Shown: positions 1 through 8,709, numbered from the stretch's first letter. The stretch: 64,000 bases of DNA from Chloroflexota bacterium (GCA_026713825.1 JAPONS010000026.1:1-64000); one strand, 5' to 3'. Notes: a model not told the origin generated them from the letters alone. Program-made: numbers and translations.

Positions 1-340
1 CCCCCGGCCCAACGACCTTCGGCGCCGGCAGCGGCCCGGGCTCCTCGGCCACGTCGGCCTCCGGTGCCGCCACCGCGTTCGCGGACGCCGCCACAACCTC
101 GAACCGCACGTCGAGCGGCTCGCGCGCCACCCGTTCGACGGCCCGCTGCACGACGCCCCGCATGCGCTTCAGCAGGTACTCCGCGACGAAGGCCGTCGGC
201 GCGGCCACCACCAGGCAGTCGCCGTCCATGGCGATACCCACGGTCTGCTTCAAGAAGGTATCATAGCTTGGCCGGGCGACCTGCACTTGCAGGTCGCCGA
301 GCACAGCATCCCAAAGCTTTCGAGGGTCCCTGGAACTCAA
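1..340 (-). CDS. dnaA: Chromosomal replication initiator DnaA, N-terminal part (cut by window edge)
   Basis: Reading the minus strand from a TTG at 340 gives an uninterrupted frame to the window edge, about 113 residues. It matches DnaA domain I: a Trp near residue 10 (KLWDAVLGDL), then RPSYDTFLKQT, then a hydrophobic strand (CLVVAAPTAFVAEYLL), followed by the Ala/Pro-rich start of the domain II linker. AGGGAG lies 9 bases before the TTG, and no ATG is available in frame. DnaA binds DnaA boxes at oriC and loads the replicative helicase; domain I mediates self-assembly and helicase loading. The ATPase and DNA-binding domains lie outside the window. Divergent from fmt across a 400-base gap. Confidence 0.85.
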   Translation of the reverse strand, partial: MSSRDPRKLWDAVLGDLQVQVARPSYDTFLKQTVGIAMDGDCLVVAAPTAFVAEYLLKRMRGVVQRAVERVAREPLDVRFEVVAASANAVAAPEADVAEEPGPLPAPKVVGPG

Positions 341-743
341 AGTCGTCGTCTCCCTGGCCCGTACATGGCCTATGACACAGGCCGGTTGCGGGAAGTCAGC
401 GGTAGGACTAAAGATAGAATCTATCATCGGGGCGGAGGGGCCTTCTAGGACAATGATTTGTGGATTTTCGACGGTTTTGCCCCGCCGTGCGCGTTCTACG
501 ACTGGGTGTACCGGTGTTCTACACCCGTCCAAAACATATTTTTCTCGGAAATACGACGGTCGTTCTGCAATAGCAATTCAATCAATGGCCCGTGAATTTC
601 AGGTCAGGTTAGTGTGAGCGAGGTGCAATGTTCCCTATTAGCAGACACATTCAGGCTAGGGAGATAATCCGGAACGCTGACGGGCCTGCATCCTTGGACG
701 TCGCACTGCTTCGCCACAAAAATGCTTTTGGCTGGAAGTTCCC
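341..743. other. dnaA-fmt intergenic region, AT-richer, possible regulatory or origin region
   Basis: About 400 bases without a gene, clearly richer in A+T than the flanks and holding the divergent promoters of dnaA and fmt. Two perfect inverted repeats stand out: GATAGA-A-TCTATC at 413-425 and GGGTGTA-N9-TACACCC at 504-526. A single DnaA-box-like word, TTGTGGATT at 468-476, has the TGTGGAT core. One such word is too few to call an origin. No convincing paired -35/-10 was found for either gene. Confidence 0.45.
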
Positions 744-1685
744 GTGCGTATAGTTTTCCTCGGGACGCCCCATTACGCCGTGCCGGTGTTGTCAACCCTG
801 TTTGACGCCCGTTATGAGGTCGCGGCGGTGGTGACTCAACCTGACCGCCCCGCCGGCCGCGGCCGAGCCCTCGCATCGCCCCCCGTCGCCGTCTGGGCCC
901 GCGAGCACGGCGTCCCCGTCCTCCAGCCCCCGTCGCTGCGCCCGCCGGAGGTCGCCGAGCAGATCGCGGCCCTCGCCCCTGACGCCATGGTGGTCGCGTC
1001 CTACGGGCGCATCCTGCCGCCCCCGCTCCTGGCGCTGGCGCCCATGGGCTGCCTGAACGTGCACCCGTCGCTGCTCCCCCGCCACCGCGGCCCCTCGCCC
1101 GTCGCCGAGGCCATCCTGGAGGGCGAGTCCGTCACTGGTGTCACGGTCATGTTGATCGACGAGGGGATGGACACGGGCCCGATCGTCGCGCAGGAGGAGG
1201 TCGCCATTGGCCCCGACGACACCGCGGGCGCCCTCACGGCGAGCCTCTTCGCCCGCGGAGGCGAGCTCATGGCCCGCACCCTCCGCGAGTGGTCGGAAGG
1301 CCGCATCGAGGCCATCCCCCAGAGCGAGACACAAGCCACCTACAGCCGCAAACTGGAGAAAGCCGACGGCGAACTCGACTTCACGCGCACGGCCGCGCAA
1401 CTCCACAACCAGGTCCGCGCTATGCACCCTTGGCCCGGTGCCTGCACAACGTTCAAGGGCGCGACACTCAAGGTGATTCGCTCGACGCGGCAGCCGTCAA
1501 CGGGCGCAGCCGACCCGCCCGGCACGGTCATCGTGCTCCACGGTGCCCCAGCCCCTATCGGCGTTGTCACCCGCGATGGCGTGCTTGGCCTGCTAGAACT
1601 CCAACTCGAGGGCCGCCGCGCCGCCAACACAGACGCCTTCCTCCGTGGCCACCCGGACCTCCTCGGCACACGCCTGCCGTGCTAG
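744..1685 (+). CDS. fmt: Methionyl-tRNA formyltransferase
   Basis: Formylates the amino group of Met-tRNA(fMet) using 10-formyl-tetrahydrofolate, providing the initiator tRNA for translation. The 313-residue length is normal for Fmt. The N-terminal Rossmann domain carries the catalytic Asn-His-Asp set: N105 and H107 in NVHPSLLPRHRG, and D143 in DEGMDTGPI. A C-terminal OB-like domain follows from about residue 205 (TYSRKLEKADGELDF). The GTG start is preceded by GGAAG at a good distance. No peptide deformylase gene accompanies it, although the two are often paired. Followed by a repeat cluster. Confidence 0.93.
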   Translation: MRIVFLGTPHYAVPVLSTLFDARYEVAAVVTQPDRPAGRGRALASPPVAVWAREHGVPVLQPPSLRPPEVAEQIAALAPDAMVVASYGRILPPPLLALAPMGCLNVHPSLLPRHRGPSPVAEAILEGESVTGVTVMLIDEGMDTGPIVAQEEVAIGPDDTAGALTASLFARGGELMARTLREWSEGRIEAIPQSETQATYSRKLEKADGELDFTRTAAQLHNQVRAMHPWPGACTTFKGATLKVIRSTRQPSTGAADPPGTVIVLHGAPAPIGVVTRDGVLGLLELQLEGRRAANTDAFLRGHPDLLGTRLPC

Positions 1686-1695
1686 CAACTCTGAA

Positions 1696-1767
1696 TTACC
1701 AGCGAAAGCCGGTATCCAGGGGATGGAGAGGAAAGCCCAATCCGTTCGCCCTGAGCTTGTCGAAGGG
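1696..1767. repeat. Palindromic repeats, families A and B
   Basis: A family A hairpin (ACC-AGCGAAAGC-CGGT followed by ATCCAGG) at 1696-1720 is followed by a family B unit at 1743-1767 containing CTGAGCTTGTCGAAGGG. It lies between the convergent genes fmt and ogt. The same A+B pairing recurs at 3.6, 27.6 and 28.1 kb. Confidence 0.8.
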
Positions 1768-1794
1768 TCGCAAGAACGGATGCACCGCCTATCC

Positions 1795-2313
1795 CTACAA
1801 CAGCCGCTGCGCTCCCGTCTCCAGCGCCAGCAGCGCGTCCTTGCGGTGCAGCCCGCCGCCGTACCCGACGAGCTTGCCGCTCGACCCGATGACCCGGTGG
1901 CACGGCACGATGATCGACACGGGGTTGCTCCCGTTCGCGCTCCCCACCGCCCGGCTCGCCGAGGGCCTCCCGATTGCCGCCGCCACTTGGCCGTACGACC
2001 ACGTCTCGCCGTAGGGGATGTTGCGCAGCTCCTCCCACACGCGGCGCTGGAACGGCGTCCCTCGCATGTCCAGCGGGACATCGAAGTCGCGCAGATCCCC
2101 CGCGAAGTAGGCGTCAAGTTGCGAGGCCGCCTGCGCGTTGTACGCGCCGCCCTCCTCGTACCGGGCGCCCTCCCGCTCCCACTTGTCCAGGTCGGGAAAG
2201 GACTGCTCCTCGGGCTTAACGCACGCCAGACCTTCGTCGGAGCTCACTAGCATGTAAACTCCCAGCGGGCTCTCGTAGCGGTGGTAGTACAGTGTCTCTT
2301 CCTTGGTCGTCAC
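1795..2313 (-). CDS. ogt: Methylated-DNA-[protein]-cysteine S-methyltransferase
   Basis: Suicide repair enzyme that moves the alkyl group from O6-alkylguanine in DNA to its own cysteine. The active-site motif VPCHRVIG places the acceptor at C138. Upstream is RAVGSANGSNP, with the Arg finger at R121, and downstream LVGYGGGLHRKDALL closes the fold. I start it at the GTG at 2313, which has AGGA just upstream; the frame stays open further upstream but without family similarity. That gives 172 residues, a usual Ogt/AGT length, with a short N-terminal domain (YYHRYESPLG). Divergent from the aldolase gene. Confidence 0.92.
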   Translation of the reverse strand: MTTKEETLYYHRYESPLGVYMLVSSDEGLACVKPEEQSFPDLDKWEREGARYEEGGAYNAQAASQLDAYFAGDLRDFDVPLDMRGTPFQRRVWEELRNIPYGETWSYGQVAAAIGRPSASRAVGSANGSNPVSIIVPCHRVIGSSGKLVGYGGGLHRKDALLALETGAQRLL

Positions 2314-2492
2314 AGGTCCTCCGCTCGCGAATGTTGGCCAAAGCGTACCAGATTCCGCCATTCCAGCAAGCCTTCTGGAACCCCAAAAACCCTGCCACTC
2401 GCAGGCGCGCATCCGCCGCTTTTGCGGTATGATAGGGGCGACTTCCATCCTCCCGCGTACTTCGCACGCAACTACGGCAAAGGAGGCTGAAC

Positions 2493-3530
2493 ATGGACAT
2501 CGCCAAGCTCGCCGCCACCGCCAAGGCCCTCGTCGCGCCCGGCAAAGGCATCCTGGCCGCTGACGAAAGCTCCGGCACCATCAAGCGCCGCTTTGACTCC
2601 ATCAACGTCGAGAGCACCGAAGAGAACCGCCGCGACTACCGCGAGATGCTCTTCCGCACCATAGGCGTCGACGCCTACATCAGCGGTGTCATCCTCTACG
2701 ACGAGACCATTCGACAGCCCGGCGCCGACGGCACTCCGCTGGTGCAGGTCCTCTCCAGCCGTGGGATCATCCCCGGCATCAAGGTCGACAAGGGCACCCA
2801 GCCCCTGTCATTCTCCCCCGGTGAGCTTGTCACCGAGGGCCTTGACGGCCTTGCCCCGCGCCTGGCCGAGTACCGTGAACTGGGCGCCCGCTTCGCCAAG
2901 TGGCGCGCCGTCATCAACGTCGGCCCCGGCATCCCGACGGCCCGCTGCATCGAGGTCAACGCCCACGCGCTCGCTCGCTACGCCGCCCTCAGCCAGGACG
3001 CCGGCCTCGTCCCCATCGTGGAACCTGAGGTCCTCATGGACGGCGATCACGACATCGACGCCTGCTACGACGCCACCAAGTCCACCCTGCTGGAGACCTT
3101 CGCCCAGCTCCACCGGCAGGGCGTCGAGTTGGAGGGCATGCTCCTCAAGCCCAATATGGTCCTCTCCGGCGCCTCCGCCCCCAACCGCGCCCCGGCCGAG
3201 GCCGTCGCCGAGTACACCGTCGACTGCTTCAAGCGCTCCATCCCCGCGATGATGCCCGGCATCGTCTTCCTCTCTGGCGGCCAGAGCGACGATGAGGCGA
3301 CGGTGAACCTGAACGCCATCAACGTCCACGCCGCCAGGGTCGGCGCGCCGTGGACCATCAGCTACTCCTTCGGCCGAGGCTTGCAGAGCGCGCCGATGAA
3401 GGCGTGGGCCGGCCAGGCCGCCAACGTCTCCGCCGCGCAGGCCGCCTTCCACCACCGGGCCCAGCTAACCAGTGCGGCCCAGCAGGGCAAGTATTCCGCC
3501 GCCATGGAAGGGGCCGCCGCTGCCGTGTAG
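2493..3530 (+). CDS. Fructose-bisphosphate aldolase, class I
   Basis: Cleaves fructose 1,6-bisphosphate to glyceraldehyde 3-phosphate and dihydroxyacetone phosphate, or the reverse in gluconeogenesis. The 345-residue protein is of the animal/plant class I type. The Schiff-base lysine is K219 in MLLKPNMV, E178 lies in IVEPE, K136 in FAKWR, K97 in GIKVDK and D24 in LAADES, all in family order. AAAGGAGG sits six bases before the ATG. A strong hairpin terminator follows. The next gene, glpX on the opposite strand, encodes the fructose-1,6-bisphosphatase that uses its product, so the two form a small gluconeogenic locus. Confidence 0.95.
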   Translation: MDIAKLAATAKALVAPGKGILAADESSGTIKRRFDSINVESTEENRRDYREMLFRTIGVDAYISGVILYDETIRQPGADGTPLVQVLSSRGIIPGIKVDKGTQPLSFSPGELVTEGLDGLAPRLAEYRELGARFAKWRAVINVGPGIPTARCIEVNAHALARYAALSQDAGLVPIVEPEVLMDGDHDIDACYDATKSTLLETFAQLHRQGVELEGMLLKPNMVLSGASAPNRAPAEAVAEYTVDCFKRSIPAMMPGIVFLSGGQSDDEATVNLNAINVHAARVGAPWTISYSFGRGLQSAPMKAWAGQAANVSAAQAAFHHRAQLTSAAQQGKYSAAMEGAAAAV

Positions 3531-3550
3531 GCAACAGTCTAAGGACGCAA

Positions 3551-3594
3551 AGAGGAGCGAGCCGCATTTGCGGCCCGCTCCTCTTCATATTCGT
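3551..3594 (+). terminator. Intrinsic terminator-like hairpin after the aldolase gene
   Basis: AGAGGAGCG at 3551-3559 pairs with CGCTCCTCT at 3576-3584. After one mismatch the stem continues as GCCGC/GCGGC around an ATTT loop. The following TCATATTCGT is T-rich for this genome. This is the best rho-independent terminator candidate I found in the window. Confidence 0.7.
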
Positions 3595-3688
3595 CATTCC
3601 GGCGGAGGCCGGAATCCAGGGGTGGTGAGGCTGCTCGCCTGGGCGATTCGCGAATCACCCGCCCGTTCGCCCTGAGCCTGTCGAAGGG
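3593..3688. repeat. Palindromic repeats, families A and B
   Basis: Family A at 3593-3620 (CATTCCGGC...GCCGGAATCC) directly follows the terminator. A family B unit with CTGAGCCTGTCGAAGGG is at 3664-3688, just before the glpX stop. They fill the gap between two convergent genes. Confidence 0.85.
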
Positions 3689-3691
3689 CCC

Positions 3692-4687
3692 CTACTCCGT
3701 AAACCTGATCTTGTCCAACCGGGAGAAATCGTGGATGGAGTCTATCCACCGCACCGTCCCGGACCGCGACCGCATCACCAGCGTCTGCGTCCGCGCGCCG
3801 CCGTCCTGCATCAGCACGCCCTTGAGCAGGTCCCCCGTGCTCGCCCCCGTCGCCGAGAAGAAAACGTCTTCCCCGCCCACAAGGTCGTTGGTGTCGTAGA
3901 TCTTCTCCAAGTCCACGCCGTCGGCGATTGCCTGCTGGCGCTCGGCGTCGTCGCGCGGCCACGCCTTGCAGATGATCTCCCCGCCAATGCACCGGATCGC
4001 CGCCGCCGTCAGCACCGCCTCGGGAGACCCGCCGATGCCCAGCAGCATGTCGACGCCCGTCCCCGGCAGCGCCGCCTGAATGCCCGCCACAATGTCGCCG
4101 TCCGTGATCAGCTTGACGCGAGCGCCCGCTGCCCGCACTTCCGCCAGCAACTCGTTGTGCCGGGGCCGGTCCAGCATGATGACTGTCAGGTCGGTGACGC
4201 TGCACCCCTTCGCCTCCGCCACGCTTCGCAGGTTCTGCGGCACGCTCGCCTCGATGTCGATGGCCTCGCGCGCCTCCGGTCCAACTGCGATCTTGTTCAT
4301 GTAGAAGACGTTGCCCGGGACGTTCATGGTGCCCCGAGCCGAAAGCGCGACCACCGCGACCGCACCCGGCAGCCCCTTCGACAGCAGCGTCGTCCCGTCG
4401 ATCGGGTCGACGGCGATGTCCACCTCCGGCGGCTCCCCGTTCCCGATGCGCTCGCCGTTGTAGAGCATCGGCGCCTCGTCCTTCTCCCCCTCGCCGATGA
4501 CCACCACGCCATCCATCGAGACGTAGCCCAGCGTGTAGCGCATCGCGTCCACCGCGGCCTGGTCCACCAGCTCCTTGTCGCCCATCCCCATGTGGCGCAC
4601 GGCCGCCATCGCCGCAGCTTCTGTCACCCGGGCTAGTTCCATCGCCAGGTTGCGCTCGATAGGTTGGCGGGCACGCTGCATCGCCAT
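3692..4687 (-). CDS. glpX: Class II fructose-1,6-bisphosphatase GlpX
   Basis: Hydrolyses fructose 1,6-bisphosphate to fructose 6-phosphate, the committed gluconeogenic step, with a divalent metal. From the chosen ATG at 4687, preceded by GGAGGTG, the protein is 331 residues, normal for GlpX. Metal-binding and substrate motifs are present: GEGEKDEAPM at 65-74, DPIDGTT at 94-100, then GDIVAGI and GIGGSPEAVL. An upstream in-frame start at 4765 would add an unconserved tail. Convergent with class I aldolase. Together with the pentose phosphate operon further on, it supplies hexose phosphates. Confidence 0.95.
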   Translation of the reverse strand: MAMQRARQPIERNLAMELARVTEAAAMAAVRHMGMGDKELVDQAAVDAMRYTLGYVSMDGVVVIGEGEKDEAPMLYNGERIGNGEPPEVDIAVDPIDGTTLLSKGLPGAVAVVALSARGTMNVPGNVFYMNKIAVGPEAREAIDIEASVPQNLRSVAEAKGCSVTDLTVIMLDRPRHNELLAEVRAAGARVKLITDGDIVAGIQAALPGTGVDMLLGIGGSPEAVLTAAAIRCIGGEIICKAWPRDDAERQQAIADGVDLEKIYDTNDLVGGEDVFFSATGASTGDLLKGVLMQDGGARTQTLVMRSRSGTVRWIDSIHDFSRLDKIRFTE

Positions 4688-4793
4688 AGCACACCTCCGG
4701 TTGTTTGGGGCGAGGGGATTATACCACCGCGCGCCTGGATATCGCTGGTGCCGCCATTGGAGCAATAGAGTCCTTTACCCTGACACAGCCCCG

Positions 4794-4822
4794 TTGGGTT
4801 AACCGCCAACATAGTGTAGATT
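4794..4822 (+). promoter_or_regulatory. Candidate sigma70-type promoter for the LVIVD-repeat gene
   Basis: TTGGGT at 4794-4799, a 17-base spacer, then TAGATT at 4817-4822 with TG just upstream (TGTAGATT). It lies 49 bases before the ATG at 4871. The match is moderate. Confidence 0.4.
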
Positions 4823-4870
4823 ACGCGTCAGCAAGAATCCCCATCCGAGGCTCACAGTCAAGGAGGCAGC

Positions 4871-6085
4871 ATGGCAACGCAGACACAGGAAATCCGCAAC
4901 ATGCGGCTCATTTCCCACGACATGCTCAATGGCTTCGGAAACATCGGAGAGGGCATCCACCTCTACCAGGACAGGAGCGGCCGCCGGGTGCTCTACCTGG
5001 CGCACGAGAGCGCGCCCAAGGACATCACCGGCGTCGACGTGACGGACATCGCCAACCCGAAAGTCATCGTCCAGACGGACCTTGACTACCCCCACCTGCG
5101 CTCCAACTCGCTGTCCATCGTTGGCGACACCATGCTCGTGGCCTACCAGTCACAGCAGCCGGGGCAGCCCGGCACAGGCATGGGCGTCTATGACATCAGC
5201 AACGTTGAGGAGCCTCGCCGCATCGGCTTCCTAGACACCAGCGGTCCATACTCCCGAGGCTGCCACGTGCTCTGGTGGGTCGACGGCCCCTACGCCCACC
5301 TCTCCACCGGAGCCGCCGATTTCCAGCCGCGCGACCAGAAGGACGACCAGCTTTACATGATCGTCGACGTCAGCGACCCGTCGAATCCGAAGGAGGCCGG
5401 CCGGTGGTGGCTCCCCGGGACCCGTGAGGGCGACGACGCGCCTCCCGTGCGGCGGAACCCCTATTTCGACGCCGGACACCGGCTCCACAACGCCAACGTC
5501 TACCCGCAGCGCCCGGACCGTGCCTACTGCGCGTGGATCGACGGCGGCACCAACATCCTCGACATCTCCGACGTCGCAAACCCGACGGTGGTCAGCGAGT
5601 TCAACTTCGGCCCGAACTTCCCGGGCTTCACCCACACCGCCCTGCCTCTCTTCAGCCGCGACCTCATGGTGGTGACCCAGGAGTCCGTCCGCACCAACGG
5701 CGAGGACCACCCCAAGCTCGTCTGGATGGTCGACATCAAGGACGAGACCAACCCGGTCATCATCAGCACGTTCCCGACGCCCAACCTCGACGACTACTTC
5801 AGCCGTCCCGGCCGGTACGGCGCCCACAACATCCACGAGAACCAGCCCGCCCCCACCTGTTCCCAGTCGGACACGCTGATCTACGGCACCTTCTTCAACG
5901 GCGGCATCCGCGTCTACGACACCAGCAACCCCTTCCGCCCGGAGGAGGTCGCCTACTTCGTCCCGCCCATCCCCGAAGGCGCAGCAGCCAACGGCATCAA
6001 CGACGTCTACGTGGACGAAAACGGCATCCTCTACGTGGTGGACCGCATCAAAGGCGGCCTCTACATCCTGGAGCTGACCCTCTAG
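4871..6085 (+). CDS. LVIVD-repeat beta-propeller-like protein
   Basis: A 404-residue protein built from repeated units of LVIVD type, for example LYMIVDVSDPSNPKEAGRWW, GVYDISNVEEPRRIGFLD, NILDISDVANPTVVSEF and VWMVDIKDETNPVIISTF. Each pairs a 'V-D-(I/V)-(S/K)-(D/N)-P' strand with a following Trp/Phe-containing strand. Such repeats form beta-propellers, usually at the cell surface or in binding scaffolds. No signal peptide is visible, so a cytoplasmic role or non-classical export is open. GGAGG precedes the ATG. The substrate or partner is unknown. Its stop overlaps the stop of the convergent lipoprotein gene. Confidence 0.8.
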   Translation: MATQTQEIRNMRLISHDMLNGFGNIGEGIHLYQDRSGRRVLYLAHESAPKDITGVDVTDIANPKVIVQTDLDYPHLRSNSLSIVGDTMLVAYQSQQPGQPGTGMGVYDISNVEEPRRIGFLDTSGPYSRGCHVLWWVDGPYAHLSTGAADFQPRDQKDDQLYMIVDVSDPSNPKEAGRWWLPGTREGDDAPPVRRNPYFDAGHRLHNANVYPQRPDRAYCAWIDGGTNILDISDVANPTVVSEFNFGPNFPGFTHTALPLFSRDLMVVTQESVRTNGEDHPKLVWMVDIKDETNPVIISTFPTPNLDDYFSRPGRYGAHNIHENQPAPTCSQSDTLIYGTFFNGGIRVYDTSNPFRPEEVAYFVPPIPEGAAANGINDVYVDENGILYVVDRIKGGLYILELTL

Positions 6086-8112
6086 CGCCGAAGTTCAATC
6101 ATCGCAAGCAGGAACTCCCGCTGCCTGTCTGATAGTGGCTCAATCCCACTGATGGAAGCGTGGACCTGATTGCGGGCGGCGTCCACGTTGGTGCCGTGGT
6201 CGTATGAGCACCCCAGTTCCCCCAATCGACAGTGGTAGTCCCGCAGTAGCAGCAACGCCTCTACCACGGCATCGAGATTGGACGGCCCCAGCTCAATCCC
6301 TTGGGTAGCGCCCAACCCAGCGGCATAGAGCGGCAGCCGATGCAGGTGGATCTCCAGGTAGAGCGTCCAGCCCCCCGGCGAATCCTCCCACCACCCCCAG
6401 GGAATGTGGTCTTCCATTGTGTTTATGAAGTCCACAAGCAACTGTCTTTCGACGTCCCTGAGCGTGGTGCGCAGCGGTTCGGGTATCCGTGTCCTCGCAA
6501 TGTAGTTTGGCGCACGTGGCGAGTTATGCAGGATTGCGTGTGTAACAAATGGAGACCAGAGTCCCCGGTCTTCATCTTCGAGCCTGATGTACCAATCAAG
6601 TTCCTCGTCCCAGGTTGTGCCTCCTCCATCGCTCATGAACCCGACAAAGTACTTCCTGATGCGGGGAGGGATCAGGGATGGGTGATGCGGGTTGAAGCCG
6701 GGTATGAGTGCCTCCATCTCCCACCAAAGACCGCCGAACTTGCCATACTCCCCTCTGTCCAGCACTTCCCAGTAGTCTTCGTCGCCCACATCGTGGTTGG
6801 CGAGAATCGCCCTGATCAGGTTGTAGTAGGGCCGCCAGGGCTCCAGGCGGTGTCCGGTCCCTGCCCTGTCCAGGTCACGAAAGTCGAGTGCAAACTGCGC
6901 GACGTCGCGTCTGAACGTGTAGAGGTTCATCCTATCGCACGGCTCCGAAAAGCCGTCCCAGTACGCCCAGTACGCCCAGTAGGCCCGCATAACGTCTGCC
7001 ATCAGGTGGCCGATGAAGCTGTGGCCCATCTCAATGTGACCGTTGTGAGAGCTCCTGAACCTGATCTCGCCTCGCTTCCGTTCGATGAGTATGTCGTTGT
7101 TCATCCAGTCCTCTGCGGCCTGCGTGAGCCCATGGGCCCCAGCGGTGTCACGAATTCGCGCCTGCACCCACGAGTCTTGTGTGCCCGCGTGTCCCCACGC
7201 GTGAGCGGTACGCCCGCGAAGGATCTCGGGCCCACCGTCCTCTGCGAAGAAGTCGATTGCCCTCTCGGTGACGCCGTCAAGATTCCGCACTTCGACTGTC
7301 ACTGAATAGACCGTCCCAGGTTGAAGGCCCTCAAGCGTCCTGCATTTGCTGGAGCTCCATTCAGACGTGGAAGCGACTCCTCCCCTGAATGCCTGCAACC
7401 TTACTTGATACTCCGTGTAGGCGGGATTCACCTCGTCAATGATGGGCAACTGCAGCCCCGTCCCATGGGTTGCCATCTGCCTTGCGACCCTGGGCGCATG
7501 GGCAAGCGTGGCTTTGCTGAGCTCAGCAGAAAGTTCCGCTCCGTTCGACCGCTGCACCTCGAGCTTGTATGTGTACCGAGTGTTGGGACTGAGGTCCGCG
7601 TCACTGTAGGACCGATCTTCAAGCGAGGGGGTCGCTATCAGGACGTCGTCCCGGAATACCTCGAATCGCTCCACATCATCGAAGTTTGTCGTCCACCGCA
7701 ATTCAATCTTTGCTGGCGACACGGCAAAGCCCGAAAGGGTCAAGGGGAGTGGCGTCGGGGAGGGGGTTGGGGTAGGCCTGGGTGTAGCCGTAGGCGAGGG
7801 AGTTGGCGTCGGCGTAGCAACCGCGGTGGGAGCCGCTGCCGGAATGGGCGTCGGTACGGGCGAGGGCAGCGCAAAGATGTTGAGCGCGGGCGTCGCCGAT
7901 GGTGCCGGCCGAGCCTCGGCGTCTTGGGCCGACGTAGTTGGCGCCGGGCTCCGAGTAGGCGACACGGTAGGAGTGGGAGGGGGCGCTTCATCAATTTGCG
8001 ACGGGGTGGGCACTACGGGCTGAGATTCCACGGGAGGTTGGCATGCAAAGGTCAGCAATGCAAGGACAAGGGCCGCCGACAGGCCCCACACCACCGCAGA
8101 CCCGGCTTTCAT
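6082..8112 (-). CDS. Large predicted lipoprotein with Pro/Thr linker and fibronectin III-like domain, function unknown
   Basis: Starts with a lipoprotein signal: hydrophobic stretch then LLTFAC, with Cys about residue 24. A Pro/Ser/Thr-rich linker (many TPTP steps) of about 100 residues is followed by a fibronectin type III-like domain (LSGFAVSPAKIELRW...PNTRYTYKLEV) and probably a second. The C-terminal ~400 residues match nothing I recognise; they contain HNGHIEMGHSFIGH and a triple AYW run. I chose the ATG at 8112 because it gives a proper signal peptide; an in-frame TTG at 8139 is possible. GC content is lower than in the neighbours. Probably a surface-anchored protein; no catalytic motif can be named. 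Confidence 0.7.
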   Translation of the reverse strand: MKAGSAVVWGLSAALVLALLTFACQPPVESQPVVPTPSQIDEAPPPTPTVSPTRSPAPTTSAQDAEARPAPSATPALNIFALPSPVPTPIPAAAPTAVATPTPTPSPTATPRPTPTPSPTPLPLTLSGFAVSPAKIELRWTTNFDDVERFEVFRDDVLIATPSLEDRSYSDADLSPNTRYTYKLEVQRSNGAELSAELSKATLAHAPRVARQMATHGTGLQLPIIDEVNPAYTEYQVRLQAFRGGVASTSEWSSSKCRTLEGLQPGTVYSVTVEVRNLDGVTERAIDFFAEDGGPEILRGRTAHAWGHAGTQDSWVQARIRDTAGAHGLTQAAEDWMNNDILIERKRGEIRFRSSHNGHIEMGHSFIGHLMADVMRAYWAYWAYWDGFSEPCDRMNLYTFRRDVAQFALDFRDLDRAGTGHRLEPWRPYYNLIRAILANHDVGDEDYWEVLDRGEYGKFGGLWWEMEALIPGFNPHHPSLIPPRIRKYFVGFMSDGGGTTWDEELDWYIRLEDEDRGLWSPFVTHAILHNSPRAPNYIARTRIPEPLRTTLRDVERQLLVDFINTMEDHIPWGWWEDSPGGWTLYLEIHLHRLPLYAAGLGATQGIELGPSNLDAVVEALLLLRDYHCRLGELGCSYDHGTNVDAARNQVHASISGIEPLSDRQREFLLAMIELRR
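6957..6984 (-). repeat. Nine-base tandem triplication inside the lipoprotein gene
   Basis: Three near-identical copies of CAGTACGCC (the last ends CAGTAGGCC) encode AYWAYWAYW. The 9-base unit keeps the frame, so copy number can change without breaking the gene. Confidence 0.85.
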
Positions 8113-8187
8113 GAAGGGCAATACGTCACCCAACCTCAAAGTTAGCTGACTTCCCGGTATCGCTCTGGCGCCTTCTCTGACTTCCGC

Positions 8188-8622
8188 CTACACCGGCTCC
8201 GCCAGGAACACCGGGATCTTCCGCTCGGTCCTCGTCTGGTACTCGTCGTAGGGCGGAAAGGCCTCCGCCGCGAGGGCCCACAGCCGCTCCCGCTCCGTCT
8301 CGTCCTCGACCTCGCGCACGCGCATGCTATAGACCTCCGTCAGGTCGCGGATTTCCACATCGCCGTTCGCCCGCAGGTTGTAGACCCACTCCGGGTGCTT
8401 CGGCGCCCCGCCCCGAGAGCCCACCAGCACGTAGCTGTCGCCATCCTTGACGCGCATCAGCGGCGTCTTGCGGATGCCGCCCGTCTTGTTCCCGACGTTC
8501 GTGACGATGATGACCGGCAAGCCGGTCTCCCGCAGCGTCGTCCCCTGCGTCCCCCCGCTGCTCTCGTACAACTCCACCTGCTCGCGCACCCAGTCCGAGG
8601 TCGAGGGTAGGTATTCAGGCAT
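8188..8622 (-). CDS. Deazaflavin (F420)-dependent nitroreductase family protein
   Basis: A 144-residue protein of the DDN/DUF385 family, split-barrel enzymes that bind F420 or a related deazaflavin. Characteristic segments are VIIVTNVGNKTGGIRKTPLMRV, YVLVGSRGGAPKHPEW and YNLRANGDVEI. GAAGGAG stands before the ATG. Family members reduce nitroaromatics, quinones or other activated substrates; the substrate here cannot be told. Its presence suggests the cell makes or acquires F420, but no F420 biosynthesis gene is in the window. It is downstream of mutS on the same strand. Confidence 0.85.
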   Translation of the reverse strand: MPEYLPSTSDWVREQVELYESSGGTQGTTLRETGLPVIIVTNVGNKTGGIRKTPLMRVKDGDSYVLVGSRGGAPKHPEWVYNLRANGDVEIRDLTEVYSMRVREVEDETERERLWALAAEAFPPYDEYQTRTERKIPVFLAEPV

Positions 8623-8709
8623 GGTTCACTCCTTCTCCGTTCTGCTAGACATGTTCACTGCTCTTGGCTGCGAGGACAAGAGCGGGGTCAGGCGGCTCGT
8701 GGTTCGCCC

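Noticed and set aside
341-743. Firm oriC call
   Set aside because: Only one imperfect DnaA-box-like word was found; position next to dnaA alone is not enough.
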